Positions 1-7,853 of a stretch of DNA of 64,000 bases are shown piece after piece. Every line of letters begins with the position of its first letter. The first letter of the stretch is position 1. This stretch comes from [Muricauda] lutisoli (nom. illeg.) (GTDB lineage: Bacteria; Bacteroidota; Bacteroidia; Flavobacteriales; Flavobacteriaceae), in assembly GCF_017313105.1 (NCBI RefSeq), contig NZ_JAFLND010000002.1, forward strand, positions 186,001-250,000, written 5' to 3'. The notes under the pieces are model-generated. The model had not been told where the DNA came from, did not search any database, and worked only from the letters and a program-made list of their open reading frames with translations. Position numbers and translations under genes: made by a program.

Positions 1-795
1 ATTGGGCGCCCCGGGATTAATACTGATGATCAACACCCATTTTTCTTCATCCGAACCCTTGATCTTTAATGGAAAAAGGTCGGGACACTCCCACACCCCT
101 CCATGAGCGCCTTTTGTTCTTCCAAAATCACTCAGGTGTTCCCAATCCTTTAAGTTTTTGGAAGTATAAAATTTAGCATGGTCGCCTGCAACCAACGTCA
201 ATATCCAAGATTTTGACGGTTCGTGCCAAAACACCTTTGGATCCCTGAAGTCCTTGATTCCCTCATTACCGATTACAGGATTATCGGCATACTTTGTCCA
301 GGTGTCACCATTATCCAAACTATAGGCGATACCTTGTGTTTGAAAATCTTTTCTTCCAGCCCTTTCTCCATCCATGGAATGGTATGTGAAAATGGCGACC
401 AAAGGTATTTTCCCATTTTCCCCAAAACCAGAGGTGTTTTTTGTGTCCACCACAGCACTTCCAGAAAAAATAAGTCCGTTTTGATCAGGATACAGTGCTA
501 TGGGCTTGTGCTCCCAATGCACCAAATCCGTACTTACCGCATGTCCCCAGTGCATAGGCCCCCATACAATATCATCCGGGTAATATTGATAAAATAGATG
601 ATAAAAACCATCATTATAGACCAATCCATTGGGGTCGTTCATCCATTTTTCCTCGGGCGAGAAATGAAATTGTGGTCGATATTGCTCTTTATAGCTCGAT
701 TCTACTTGATTTTGCACCGATTCCTGCTTGTGCTCGTTTTTACAAGAAACCAACATAATTAACATTAAGCAACTGATGAAGAAGTATCTGTACAT
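1..795 (-). CDS. GH32 fructan hydrolase lipoprotein (levanase/inulinase type), 3' end outside window
   Basis: The frame is open from the ATG at 795 to the window edge (265 residues, no stop), so only the N-terminal half is present. A lipoprotein signal with lipobox LVSC (Cys18) places it on the cell envelope. GH32 hallmarks are intact: WMNDPNG at 51-57 with nucleophile Asp54, RDPK at 184-187 with the transition-state Asp185, and ECPDLF at 236-241 with acid/base Glu236. GH32 enzymes release fructose from levan, inulin or sucrose. The lipoprotein signal and lack of a preceding phosphotransferase gene suggest an extracellular or periplasmic exo-fructanase; the exact substrate is not readable. 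It diverges from the histidine kinase. A fructan utilisation locus probably continues to the left, which is inference. Confidence 0.93.
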   Translation of the reverse strand, partial: MYRYFFISCLMLIMLVSCKNEHKQESVQNQVESSYKEQYRPQFHFSPEEKWMNDPNGLVYNDGFYHLFYQYYPDDIVWGPMHWGHAVSTDLVHWEHKPIALYPDQNGLIFSGSAVVDTKNTSGFGENGKIPLVAIFTYHSMDGERAGRKDFQTQGIAYSLDNGDTWTKYADNPVIGNEGIKDFRDPKVFWHEPSKSWILTLVAGDHAKFYTSKNLKDWEHLSDFGRTKGAHGGVWECPDLFPLKIKGSDEEKWVLIISINPGAPN

Positions 796-1118
796 TACCT
801 TTTTATAAAATGAGCTAATCAAGATAAACAAATTTTATCTCTTCCTGTAACGGAAATAAGCGTTGCTTTATCCTAGAAAAAACCCATAAATGGATAGATA
901 TAACTTTTGGAACGAACGAAAATATGAGGGAGCCGTGCATTTTTCTCTTAAAGAGGGCATTGCATACAATTTTTCTTCAAAAATGATGTTTACATGGATG
1001 ATGAATGTTGTATTTTCTTACGGATCTCAAAACTATGGGAAGAAGTAACATATGCATTGATCTTGAACTGATGAGTTGAAAAAAGTATTAATAAACAGCC
1101 ACGATTTAGGTACTTAAT
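796..1118. other. Divergent intergenic region, 323 bp, with an inverted repeat near the GH32 start
   Basis: No gene is visible between the GH32 gene (minus) and the histidine kinase (plus). At 822-840 there is a perfect 7-bp inverted repeat, AGATAAA and TTTATCT separated by 5 nt, lying 27-45 bp upstream of the GH32 start codon. It could be an operator or an mRNA hairpin. A similar string (TTATAAAAT, then AGATAAACAAA, then TTTTATC) recurs at about 34742-34772, upstream of the mevalonate kinase, but both are AT-rich and the resemblance may be chance. I find no convincing TAnnTTTG box for either gene. Confidence 0.3.
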
Positions 1119-3164
1119 ATGTTGTTGAAGCCCTCTAAGAGAGACCTTATATTTACGCTTGCGGTTTTTGCACTATTCATAGCCATAGTCTTTATCCTAT
1201 GGAACAACTCCCTCAACACCCAAAAATCGAATTACGTTAGGGAAATTCAAAATACAGGAAGCCTTAGGGCAAAGGAGTTTTTCTCTTTGGTCAAATACGA
1301 CATAAAATCCTTGGAGAACCTAAAAAAGCGTATTGAAATGACCAATGGGTCATATTTTAACTATTGGGAAAAAGATGCCGGCCTTATTCTGGAACAAAAC
1401 CCATCCTTCAGTTTTGTGGAATGGCTGGACAGCTCCATGATCATCAAAAAAATAACACCTTTGGATGGAAACCGTGCAGCTGTTGGTTTAGACCTAACCA
1501 AACACCCGAGATATCCCGAATGGAGAAATCATGTATTGGACTCCTCCACCAACATTTCTTCATGGACAGAGCTGCACCAAGGGGGCACTGCTTTTTTGGT
1601 GGATGCGCCTGTTTATTTTGATGGTGCCTTTAGGGGTTCGGTCACCGCAGGTATGGATTTCACGGCACCTTTTGATGAGTTGGTTGCCGATTTGGACAAA
1701 TTCGCAATTCAAGTACAGGACGAAAAAGGAACCGTATTTTACTCCAAAAACAATCCAAGAACAGATGAGATCGGCAAGGAATTTATTTTTACTGCAACTT
1801 TTGAGGTAGATGCACTTGATGGCCAAAAATGGACGTTCTCGTTAATGCCTTCCCATCTTAACTTCTTGGCCGAAAGAAAAGAGTCGACCTACATGTACTT
1901 GGCTTTTGGGCTACTGCTCTCTTTACTTACCAGCTCGCTGGTATATTTTTATAGGTCTTCTAGAAAAAAGAACAAGTATTTGCGCGATGCCAATGTAAAA
2001 CTAAAAGACCTCAACACATCATTGAAAAAGGAGCAATTAAGAGCCGAAAAGGCATCCAGGTCAAAAACAGAGTTCATATCCAATATGAGCCACGAAATAA
2101 GAACTCCCTTAAATGCGATCATCGGGTTTATTGAGGTTTTAAAGCTGTCCGAAATTCAAAGTTCGCTGCAAGAATACCTGTCCTTGATGGATATTTCTTC
2201 CAAAAAATTGCTCCTTTTGGTGAACGATATTCTTGAAATAGACAAAATAGAATCAGGTAAAACTACTTTTAGGAAAGATATATTTTCTCCCATGGGAGAG
2301 TTAAGGAACATCATAAGGATATATCAGCGAACCGCAGAAGAAAAAGGACTTTACATAGATCTGAATGAAACAGTGCAAAGTCAGATTGAAGTCGTTGGCG
2401 ATATTGGGAAATACGGTCAAATCATAACCAATATTTTAAGAAACTCCCTAAAATTTACCGAAAAAGGTGGTATAACCATCTCCTATGAAGAAAATATTTT
2501 GGACAATGATCTTTCCATTGCCATTACCATAAAAGACTCTGGAATAGGAATTCCAAACGATAAACTTAAAACCATCTTCGACCGATTTACCCAAGTAGAG
2601 GTAGGAAAAGCAAAACGCCATGAAGGCAGTGGCCTTGGACTGTACATCACCTACAAGCTGGTAGAGCTCCTTGGAGGAAAAATTGATGTCACAAGTAAAG
2701 AAAGTGTAGGTACTGAATTTCACTTATCGCTCAAGTTTCCGATTTCGGAGACCGGCAATACCCCCACAAGCACAGCCAAAGAATTGATTGACCTAAGTGG
2801 TTGCAGGGTTCTCATCGTAGACGACAATAGAGTGAATGTGATGGTACTAAAAAAGACCCTCGAAAATTTGGGGGTAGATTCCGATTCGGCTACTAACGGA
2901 CTTGAGGCGATTGAAGCCGTTAAAAAAAATGACTACCATTTGGTCTTCATGGATATCCACATGCCAAAAATGGATGGTTTAAGGGCTACCCAAGAAATCA
3001 GAAAATTCAACGACACCATCGGAATCATAGGACTTTCCGCAGATGTAACAAAAGAGGCCATTGACGAGGCAAAGGGAGTTGGCATGAACGACTACTTTAC
3101 AAAACCCATATCTTTTGAGAAACTTCAAAAACACTTGCCCAGTTACCTGATCAAAATTTCCTGA
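1119..3164 (+). CDS. Hybrid sensor histidine kinase with CHASE-type sensor and receiver domain
   Basis: A 681-residue membrane sensor kinase. Transmembrane helices at about 10-28 and 257-277 flank a periplasmic domain whose central part (EWLDSSMIIKKITPLDGN near 101-118, then GLDL) has the CHASE pattern, a class that binds small ligands. A short coiled linker (about 285-315) leads to HisKA with phospho-acceptor His325 in MSHEIRTPLN, then HATPase_c with N-box Asn442, DSGIGIP at 473-479 and GSGLGL at 503-508. A C-terminal receiver (about 563-678) has acidic pair DD at 568-569, phospho-Asp612 in FMDIHMPKMDG and Lys662. All catalytic residues are present. No separate response regulator is adjacent, so the output partner is unknown. 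It stands alone between the GH32 gene and the arsenosugar operon. Confidence 0.92.
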   Translation: MLLKPSKRDLIFTLAVFALFIAIVFILWNNSLNTQKSNYVREIQNTGSLRAKEFFSLVKYDIKSLENLKKRIEMTNGSYFNYWEKDAGLILEQNPSFSFVEWLDSSMIIKKITPLDGNRAAVGLDLTKHPRYPEWRNHVLDSSTNISSWTELHQGGTAFLVDAPVYFDGAFRGSVTAGMDFTAPFDELVADLDKFAIQVQDEKGTVFYSKNNPRTDEIGKEFIFTATFEVDALDGQKWTFSLMPSHLNFLAERKESTYMYLAFGLLLSLLTSSLVYFYRSSRKKNKYLRDANVKLKDLNTSLKKEQLRAEKASRSKTEFISNMSHEIRTPLNAIIGFIEVLKLSEIQSSLQEYLSLMDISSKKLLLLVNDILEIDKIESGKTTFRKDIFSPMGELRNIIRIYQRTAEEKGLYIDLNETVQSQIEVVGDIGKYGQIITNILRNSLKFTEKGGITISYEENILDNDLSIAITIKDSGIGIPNDKLKTIFDRFTQVEVGKAKRHEGSGLGLYITYKLVELLGGKIDVTSKESVGTEFHLSLKFPISETGNTPTSTAKELIDLSGCRVLIVDDNRVNVMVLKKTLENLGVDSDSATNGLEAIEAVKKNDYHLVFMDIHMPKMDGLRATQEIRKFNDTIGIIGLSADVTKEAIDEAKGVGMNDYFTKPISFEKLQKHLPSYLIKIS

Positions 3165-3209
3165 AATTAAAAAGTCGGGGTTTGCCCATGTAGAAAATCA
3201 TTATGGTAG

Positions 3210-3217
3210 TATATTTG
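3210..3217 (+). promoter_or_regulatory. Bacteroidota-type -7 box before the arsenosugar operon
   Basis: TATATTTG fits the TAnnTTTG -7 consensus of Bacteroidota primary sigma factor exactly. A TTTG lies at 3181-3184, but the spacer of 25 nt is longer than the usual 19-21, so the -33 element is weak. It sits between the kinase stop and the first gene of the operon. Confidence 0.4.
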
Positions 3218-3324
3218 GGTAGATGAACAAAGGATGACCCAGTCTTAACAACAAACAAAAAAGTAAGTATTGGATTGTCTTGTTGACCAACACCGTAAAA
3301 GTGTACGTTACCAAAACAAAGCAA

Positions 3325-3939
3325 TTGAGCAAAAACCTACTTTTAATCCTTACCCGTAACCCAGAACTAGGTAAATGTAAGACCCGATTGGCCGCTAAAG
3401 TGGGAGACCCAACGGCTTTGGAAATCTATAAATTTCTGTTGGACAAAACCGTGTCGTTTACCAAAGGTTTAAAGGTGGAAAAATGGGTTTACTATTCAGA
3501 AGAAATTTGGAGAAACGATATTTGGGACAATAAGGTGTACACAAAAAAACTTCAGGTAGGCAACGATCTGGGCGAACGAATGATGAACGCCTTCAAAGAG
3601 GGATTCCAGGCAGGTTTTGAGCATATCATCATTATTGGGAGCGATATGTACCACCTGAACCAATCCGATCTGGAAGAAGCTTTTTCAAAATTTAAAAACC
3701 ACGACTTTGTTGTGGGGCCCGCAGAAGATGGCGGATACTATCTTTTAGGAATGAAATCTTTAAAGGTGGAATTGTTCCAAAACAAGGATTGGGGTACAAA
3801 CACGGTGTTGTCGGACACACTTTCCGATTTAACAGACGAAAAAGCAGCCCTTTTGAAAGAAAAAAACGATGTCGATTATTACGAGGACATTATAGATATT
3901 GAGGCCTTTGCGCCATTTATAAAACATCTAAAAGAATGA
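3325..3939 (+). CDS. DUF2064 glycosyltransferase-like protein, TIGR04282 arsenosugar family
   Basis: About 204 residues. The N-terminus LLLILTRNPELGKCKTRLA is the nucleotide-binding signature of the DUF2064/TIGR04282 family, a GT-A fold related to nucleotidyl and glycosyl transferases; the IIIGSDMYHL and GPAEDGGYYLLG segments are the other family blocks. Members are found in arsenosugar biosynthesis loci, where they are thought to process the sugar part. No ATG is available: TTG at 3325 gives MSKNLLLILTRNPELG, which fits family N-termini, while TTG at 3280 adds 15 residues unlike the family. The last codons overlap the next gene (GAATGA), so translation is coupled. The product of this step has not been proven biochemically as far as I know. 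Confidence 0.85.
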   Translation: MSKNLLLILTRNPELGKCKTRLAAKVGDPTALEIYKFLLDKTVSFTKGLKVEKWVYYSEEIWRNDIWDNKVYTKKLQVGNDLGERMMNAFKEGFQAGFEHIIIIGSDMYHLNQSDLEEAFSKFKNHDFVVGPAEDGGYYLLGMKSLKVELFQNKDWGTNTVLSDTLSDLTDEKAALLKEKNDVDYYEDIIDIEAFAPFIKHLKE

Positions 3940-4751
3940 CACAGAAACAGATTGACGAATCCGTTCAATACTTAAAAAAACGGGGTTTTGAAACCCCGGA
4001 AATAGGTATTGTGCTCGGTACGGGACTAGGACAGCTTGTGGACGATATAGAAAATCCTATCGAAGCACATTACAATCATATTCCCTATTTCCCATTGGCC
4101 ACAGTGGAGTTCCATACGGGCAAATTGATCTATGGTACCATTGAGGGCAAAAAAGCAGTTGTGATGCAGGGCCGCTTTCATTTGTACGAAGGATATGACT
4201 TTACCGACATTACCTATCCCATACGGGTGATGCATCAACTCGGCATCCGAAAATTGTTTGTGTCCAATGCCGCAGGAGCCATCAACCTTGACTTTAAAAA
4301 AGGGGATATTATGCTGATTGAAGATCATATCAATCTGCAAGGTGGGTCACCATTGGCCTTTAAAAATGTTGCAGAATTTGGGGATCGATTTGTGGATATG
4401 AGCGAACCTTACGACCCAGAAATGTGCAAAAAAGTAGAAGCTATAGCCGCTAGAGAGCATATTTCTTTGAAAAAAGGAGTATATGCTTCCGTGGTTGGCC
4501 CCCAACTCGAAACCAAGGCCGAATATCGAATGTTAAAGATAATGGGGGCCGATGCCGTTGGAATGAGCACTGTTCCCGAAGTAATTGTTGCCAATCATTT
4601 ACGACTACCTATTGTAGCGGTATCCGTATTGACCGATGAATGCGACCCTGACAACCTAGAACCTGTTGAAGTTCAGGAAATTTTGAAGATTGCCGGGCAA
4701 ACAGAACCTAAAATGATTAAATTATTCAAAGAACTGATCAAAGAACTATGA
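3936..4751 (+). CDS. Purine nucleoside phosphorylase family protein of the arsenosugar operon
   Basis: 271 residues, the size of trimeric PNP/MTAP enzymes that split a nucleoside with phosphate into base and ribose-1-phosphate. Seen motifs: GTGLG at 28-32, GRFHLYEGY at 79-87, SNAAGAIN at 110-117, GPQLET with Glu192, and GADAVGMSTVPEV with Met210. In my alignment to human PNP, Glu201 and Met219 are kept (Glu192, Met210), but purine-binding Asn243 is Asp234, and His257, which contacts the 5'-hydroxyl, is Val246. Both substitutions match methylthioadenosine phosphorylase and suit an adenine nucleoside with a non-hydroxyl 5' group, such as a 5'-dimethylarsinoyl adenosine. Start and stop both overlap neighbours by 4 bp. 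General purine salvage remains possible. Confidence 0.9.
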   Translation: MTQKQIDESVQYLKKRGFETPEIGIVLGTGLGQLVDDIENPIEAHYNHIPYFPLATVEFHTGKLIYGTIEGKKAVVMQGRFHLYEGYDFTDITYPIRVMHQLGIRKLFVSNAAGAINLDFKKGDIMLIEDHINLQGGSPLAFKNVAEFGDRFVDMSEPYDPEMCKKVEAIAAREHISLKKGVYASVVGPQLETKAEYRMLKIMGADAVGMSTVPEVIVANHLRLPIVAVSVLTDECDPDNLEPVEVQEILKIAGQTEPKMIKLFKELIKEL

Positions 4752-5713
4752 GCTATTTAGACGCCACCCAAGACCTATATAAAGATGCTGCCCTGACCCC
4801 CGATGTTGGGCTTTGCTGCACCACCAATCCCATTTGGCAATTCCCGGGCCTGTCCATTCCCAAGATCATGCAAGAAATGAACTATGGTTGCGGAAGCACG
4901 GTTTCCGCACAGGATCTGGTAAACAATCCCAAGATTCTGTACGTAGGAGTCGGCGGTGGAATGGAGCTACTTCAATTCTCCTATTTTTCCAGACAAAAAG
5001 GCGGAGTTGTCGGCGTGGATTCCGTGGATGAAATGTTGCAAGCTTCCCGAAAGAACTTCAAGATTGCCGAAGAGGAAAACGATTGGTTCAAAAGTGAGTA
5101 TGTCAACTTAGTCAAAGGGGATGCCTTACATCTTCCTGTTGAAGACGAAAGTATTGATGTAGCTGCCCAAAACTGCCTCTTCAATATTTTTAAAATAGAA
5201 GATCTTAAGAAAGCTGTTTCCGAAATGTACCGCGTTTTGAAGCCTTACGGAAGATTGGTGATGAGCGACCCGATCTGTGAACAACCCATGAGCGATGAAC
5301 TCCGTAACGATGATAGGTTAAGGGCACAATGCCTTAGCGGTAGCATTCCTTTAAAGGATTACATAAAGGTTTTGACCGATGCTGGCTTCGGAACCATTGA
5401 AATTAGAGGAAAACGATCGTACAGGGTGTTATCGCCGAACCATTACCCCACTGAAGAGCTCATTCATATTGAATCCATTGAAATAGCGGCCATAAAAGAC
5501 CCCATGCCCGAAGATGGACCCTGTGTTTTTACGGGTAAAACGGCCATTTATTTTGGTAACGAGGACTATTTTGATGACAAAAAGGGGCACGTGCTACAAC
5601 AAAACCAACCCTTAGCGGTGTGTGATAAAACAGCGGCCGCTTTGGCAAACGCTTCGGATGAAATCTATATAAGCGAAAGTACCTACCATTACAATGGTGG
5701 CGGGTGTTGCTAA
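4748..5713 (+). CDS. arsM: Arsenosugar biosynthesis arsenite methyltransferase ArsM
   Basis: A 321-residue SAM-dependent class I methyltransferase that methylates As(III) in the first stage of arsenosugar formation. The SAM-binding segment reads ILYVGVGGGMELL (about 58-70) with acidic GVDSVDEML after it. Cysteines typical of this ArsM branch are present: GLCC at 21-24, NYGCGS at about 41-46, AQNCLFNIF, QCLSG and a terminal GGGCC. These are candidates for As(III) binding. The ATG overlaps the phosphorylase stop (ATGA), completing a three-gene coupled operon. The radical SAM enzyme ArsS (TIGR04167), which would transfer the adenosyl group, and the TIGR04283 transferase are not in this window. 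Family assignment is firm; arsenic chemistry is inferred from the family. Confidence 0.93.
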   Translation: MSYLDATQDLYKDAALTPDVGLCCTTNPIWQFPGLSIPKIMQEMNYGCGSTVSAQDLVNNPKILYVGVGGGMELLQFSYFSRQKGGVVGVDSVDEMLQASRKNFKIAEEENDWFKSEYVNLVKGDALHLPVEDESIDVAAQNCLFNIFKIEDLKKAVSEMYRVLKPYGRLVMSDPICEQPMSDELRNDDRLRAQCLSGSIPLKDYIKVLTDAGFGTIEIRGKRSYRVLSPNHYPTEELIHIESIEIAAIKDPMPEDGPCVFTGKTAIYFGNEDYFDDKKGHVLQQNQPLAVCDKTAAALANASDEIYISESTYHYNGGGCC

Positions 5714-5811
5714 ATTATATTTCGTTGCTTGAAAGATCAGGGTGCTTTTGAGTATCTAAATTATTTTTTGTTTTTATTTTTTTACACACCCATTGCATTG
5801 GAAAAATAATC

Positions 5812-5819
5812 TAGTTTTG
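5812..5819 (+). promoter_or_regulatory. Bacteroidota-type -7 box before the unknown gene
   Basis: TAGTTTTG is an exact TAnnTTTG match, 71 bp before the ATG at 5891. TTG trinucleotides at 5793 and 5798 are closer than the usual spacing, so no good -33 element is identified. Confidence 0.38.
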
Positions 5820-5890
5820 TTTTTAGATTATCAATAAATCATACCTCAAAAACTCTTTTAAAGAACCTTTTTTAAAAAAGATTGAGACGT

Positions 5891-6715
5891 ATGGTACCTC
5901 CCGCTCACATAAGGGAATTAAACTTAGATGAACTACCCGTTCACTTTAAAGATTTACCCCTCAAACCATTACCACTGGATGTTGTTTTTGCAAAAAAATG
6001 TCTAAAGCTATCACCAAGAGGCGCCATAGCCCTAGCCGCAGCTATGTCTGAATGGGTAATCTGGCGTAATGACAAACATCATGATTTGGAAAGTGGGTTG
6101 TTGGTAGAAGCTATGTGGGCATCTGCTGTACATCCATCTTATTTGGCCCCATTTGAAATAAATAATTGGCCCGAACCATCCGACCCCTTATGGGATTCGC
6201 TACCAAGCAAAGCTTTTTTGAGCATCCAGTATCACTTTCGTAAGTTGATTGAGAACATGATGGGGTACCCGCATCTCAATGACTTGGCGAATTGGTGTTA
6301 CAATGTCCTGGAAACAGGAATGTTCAAAAACAAGAAAAGTAAATTGGAATCAACAAAGGGAAAAGAACTAGCAACCACATTTCATAGTTGGTTGCATAAG
6401 ACCACCGACAAAATATTGAATATCTCCCCTGTTGATGAAATCACCTTTAAATGCCTAATTGAAGAGGCACCATCTGCAGAGATGCAACATAAATTTACTT
6501 GGGGAAATCCAGTTAGTCGGTTTGATATTGATCAAGAGTTTTCAAACCATCAGGAAAGAATAAAGGCAATAGATTCTTTTCTACGAAAAATTAAAAACAA
6601 CCCGTATCTGTGCGAAGCAGATAAAGTTTCCATAAATAAATGTTGGGCTTTCCATAAGCAGAACATACCAATGCTCAAAGGGAATACCTATACATTTAAC
6701 GAAGAAAACCTTTAA
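5891..6715 (+). CDS. Unrecognised cytoplasmic protein, 274 residues
   Basis: I do not recognise this protein. ATG at 5891 is preferred over a TTG at 5882 three codons upstream. It has no signal peptide or transmembrane segment and is probably soluble and mostly helical. It is rich in Trp and His; notable stretches are MSEWVIWRNDKHHDLESG, MWASAVHPSYLAPFEINNWP, WCYNVLETGMF and a Lys-rich C-terminal third. Six cysteines are spread through the chain without a CxxC motif. It is a single-gene unit with its own -7 box, convergent with the amidase gene, and has no functional link to its neighbours. Codon use and base composition do not stand out. A role in defence or regulation cannot be argued from sequence. 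Confidence 0.7.
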   Translation: MVPPAHIRELNLDELPVHFKDLPLKPLPLDVVFAKKCLKLSPRGAIALAAAMSEWVIWRNDKHHDLESGLLVEAMWASAVHPSYLAPFEINNWPEPSDPLWDSLPSKAFLSIQYHFRKLIENMMGYPHLNDLANWCYNVLETGMFKNKKSKLESTKGKELATTFHSWLHKTTDKILNISPVDEITFKCLIEEAPSAEMQHKFTWGNPVSRFDIDQEFSNHQERIKAIDSFLRKIKNNPYLCEADKVSINKCWAFHKQNIPMLKGNTYTFNEENL

Positions 6716-6833
6716 ATTAGGTACCACCCCACTATCTAGAATTCTTTCATGTATTCCATTAAAACAACGACTGCACTAATAGACTTACGTCAGTGAAAGT
6801 ATCTATACAATAATAGTGGATGTTGTAAGCTCT

Positions 6834-7853
6834 TTATTTGGCAACGGCCTCTTTGGAGGATTCATAATCCAATAAAATTCCCTCCGAAATCCATTTGGCC
6901 AGTGCCTGCCGGTTATCGGGGTCCAAGATTCTACGTTGGTCCTTTTTGTTTCTGATATTGCCAATTTCAATATAGGCCATGGCAGGAAGCGTGTTTTTTA
7001 CCACATACAAACTGCTACGTTCCATAAAGGTGCCGTTGTACAATCGGTTGGGCTGGAATTTTTTGTATTTCCTGAAAAAGGTTTGGTGAATACTTTCTGC
7101 CAACCTTTTTCCATTGGAGCTTTTTTCATGGTGATAGAAGAACACATCAATATTGGTGCCCTCGCCCCTACTATCAACATGTGTGACCAATAGTCGTTGA
7201 TATTTCCCTGAATTCTTTTTGTACAGGTCATTCACCACTTTGGTGCGTTGCTTCAAACGTTCCAGTTGATCGAGCGGTATGCTTTCCGAGCCAACGGTTT
7301 CATCAGTATCCAACTCAAGGACCCTGTTATCTCGAATGCCATCGTTGGGATCTTGTACAATAATATGCACCTCTGCTCCGTGCGATATGAGCTCTCGAGC
7401 CAGTCTTAGGGTCACATCGTAAGCGTATTCATCCTCAGCGATCATTTTCCCATGGTACTTTTCCACGGCCCCTGGATCGGGCCCACCGTGACCAGAAATC
7501 AAATAATAGACCGTGTTCTTCAAACGATCACTGGCGGCATCCACTTTTTTAAAATCATCACCAAAAATGGAATAGGTAATGTCCTCTTCCATCACTTCAA
7601 CATTTTTGGCCAACGTATCGGGCAACAAATAGTGTCTTCCTAAAATCAGGGATTCATCTTCTCCCAGTTCCTCACTGTTCATGTCCACAAAGTCGTTGTA
7701 GTATTTTGTTGGACTTACGCCATGTCTTCTCAACAAGGAATAAATGCCATCCCCTTCTTGGGCCAGTACTTTAGGATATGCTTCTTGGGCACACATCGTG
7801 ACCTGAGTAAAAGACAAAGTGATTAAAAATGTAATGAACCGATAAGATTTCAT
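6834..7853 (-). CDS. N-acetylmuramoyl-L-alanine amidase family protein with LysM-like N-terminus
   Basis: 339 residues with a signal peptide (cleavage near CAQEA, 21-25). A LysM-like region (about 28-78; EGDGIYSLLRRHG to LILGRHYLLP) precedes an Amidase_3 domain. Zinc ligands and catalytic residues are intact: His122 in SGHGGPDPGA, Glu142, His225 in LLVTHVDS, and Glu296 in AYIEIGN. Such enzymes cut the MurNAc-L-Ala bond of peptidoglycan in the periplasm, in cell separation or wall remodelling. The ATG directly follows the stop of the upstream gene (TAA-ATG), so the two are co-translated. The upstream gene is a paralogue that has lost all four catalytic positions. The LysM-like assignment is weaker than the amidase one. 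Confidence 0.88.
   Translation of the reverse strand: MKSYRFITFLITLSFTQVTMCAQEAYPKVLAQEGDGIYSLLRRHGVSPTKYYNDFVDMNSEELGEDESLILGRHYLLPDTLAKNVEVMEEDITYSIFGDDFKKVDAASDRLKNTVYYLISGHGGPDPGAVEKYHGKMIAEDEYAYDVTLRLARELISHGAEVHIIVQDPNDGIRDNRVLELDTDETVGSESIPLDQLERLKQRTKVVNDLYKKNSGKYQRLLVTHVDSRGEGTNIDVFFYHHEKSSNGKRLAESIHQTFFRKYKKFQPNRLYNGTFMERSSLYVVKNTLPAMAYIEIGNIRNKKDQRRILDPDNRQALAKWISEGILLDYESSKEAVAK

Noticed and set aside
223..597. A plus-strand frame of 124 codons at the left edge
   Set aside because: It lies antisense to the GH32 coding sequence, which carries all catalytic motifs.
5869..5880. CTTTTTTAAAAAAG as a hairpin or operator before the unknown gene
   Set aside because: A pure A/T palindrome with no loop is expected often in AT-rich leaders and has no supporting context.
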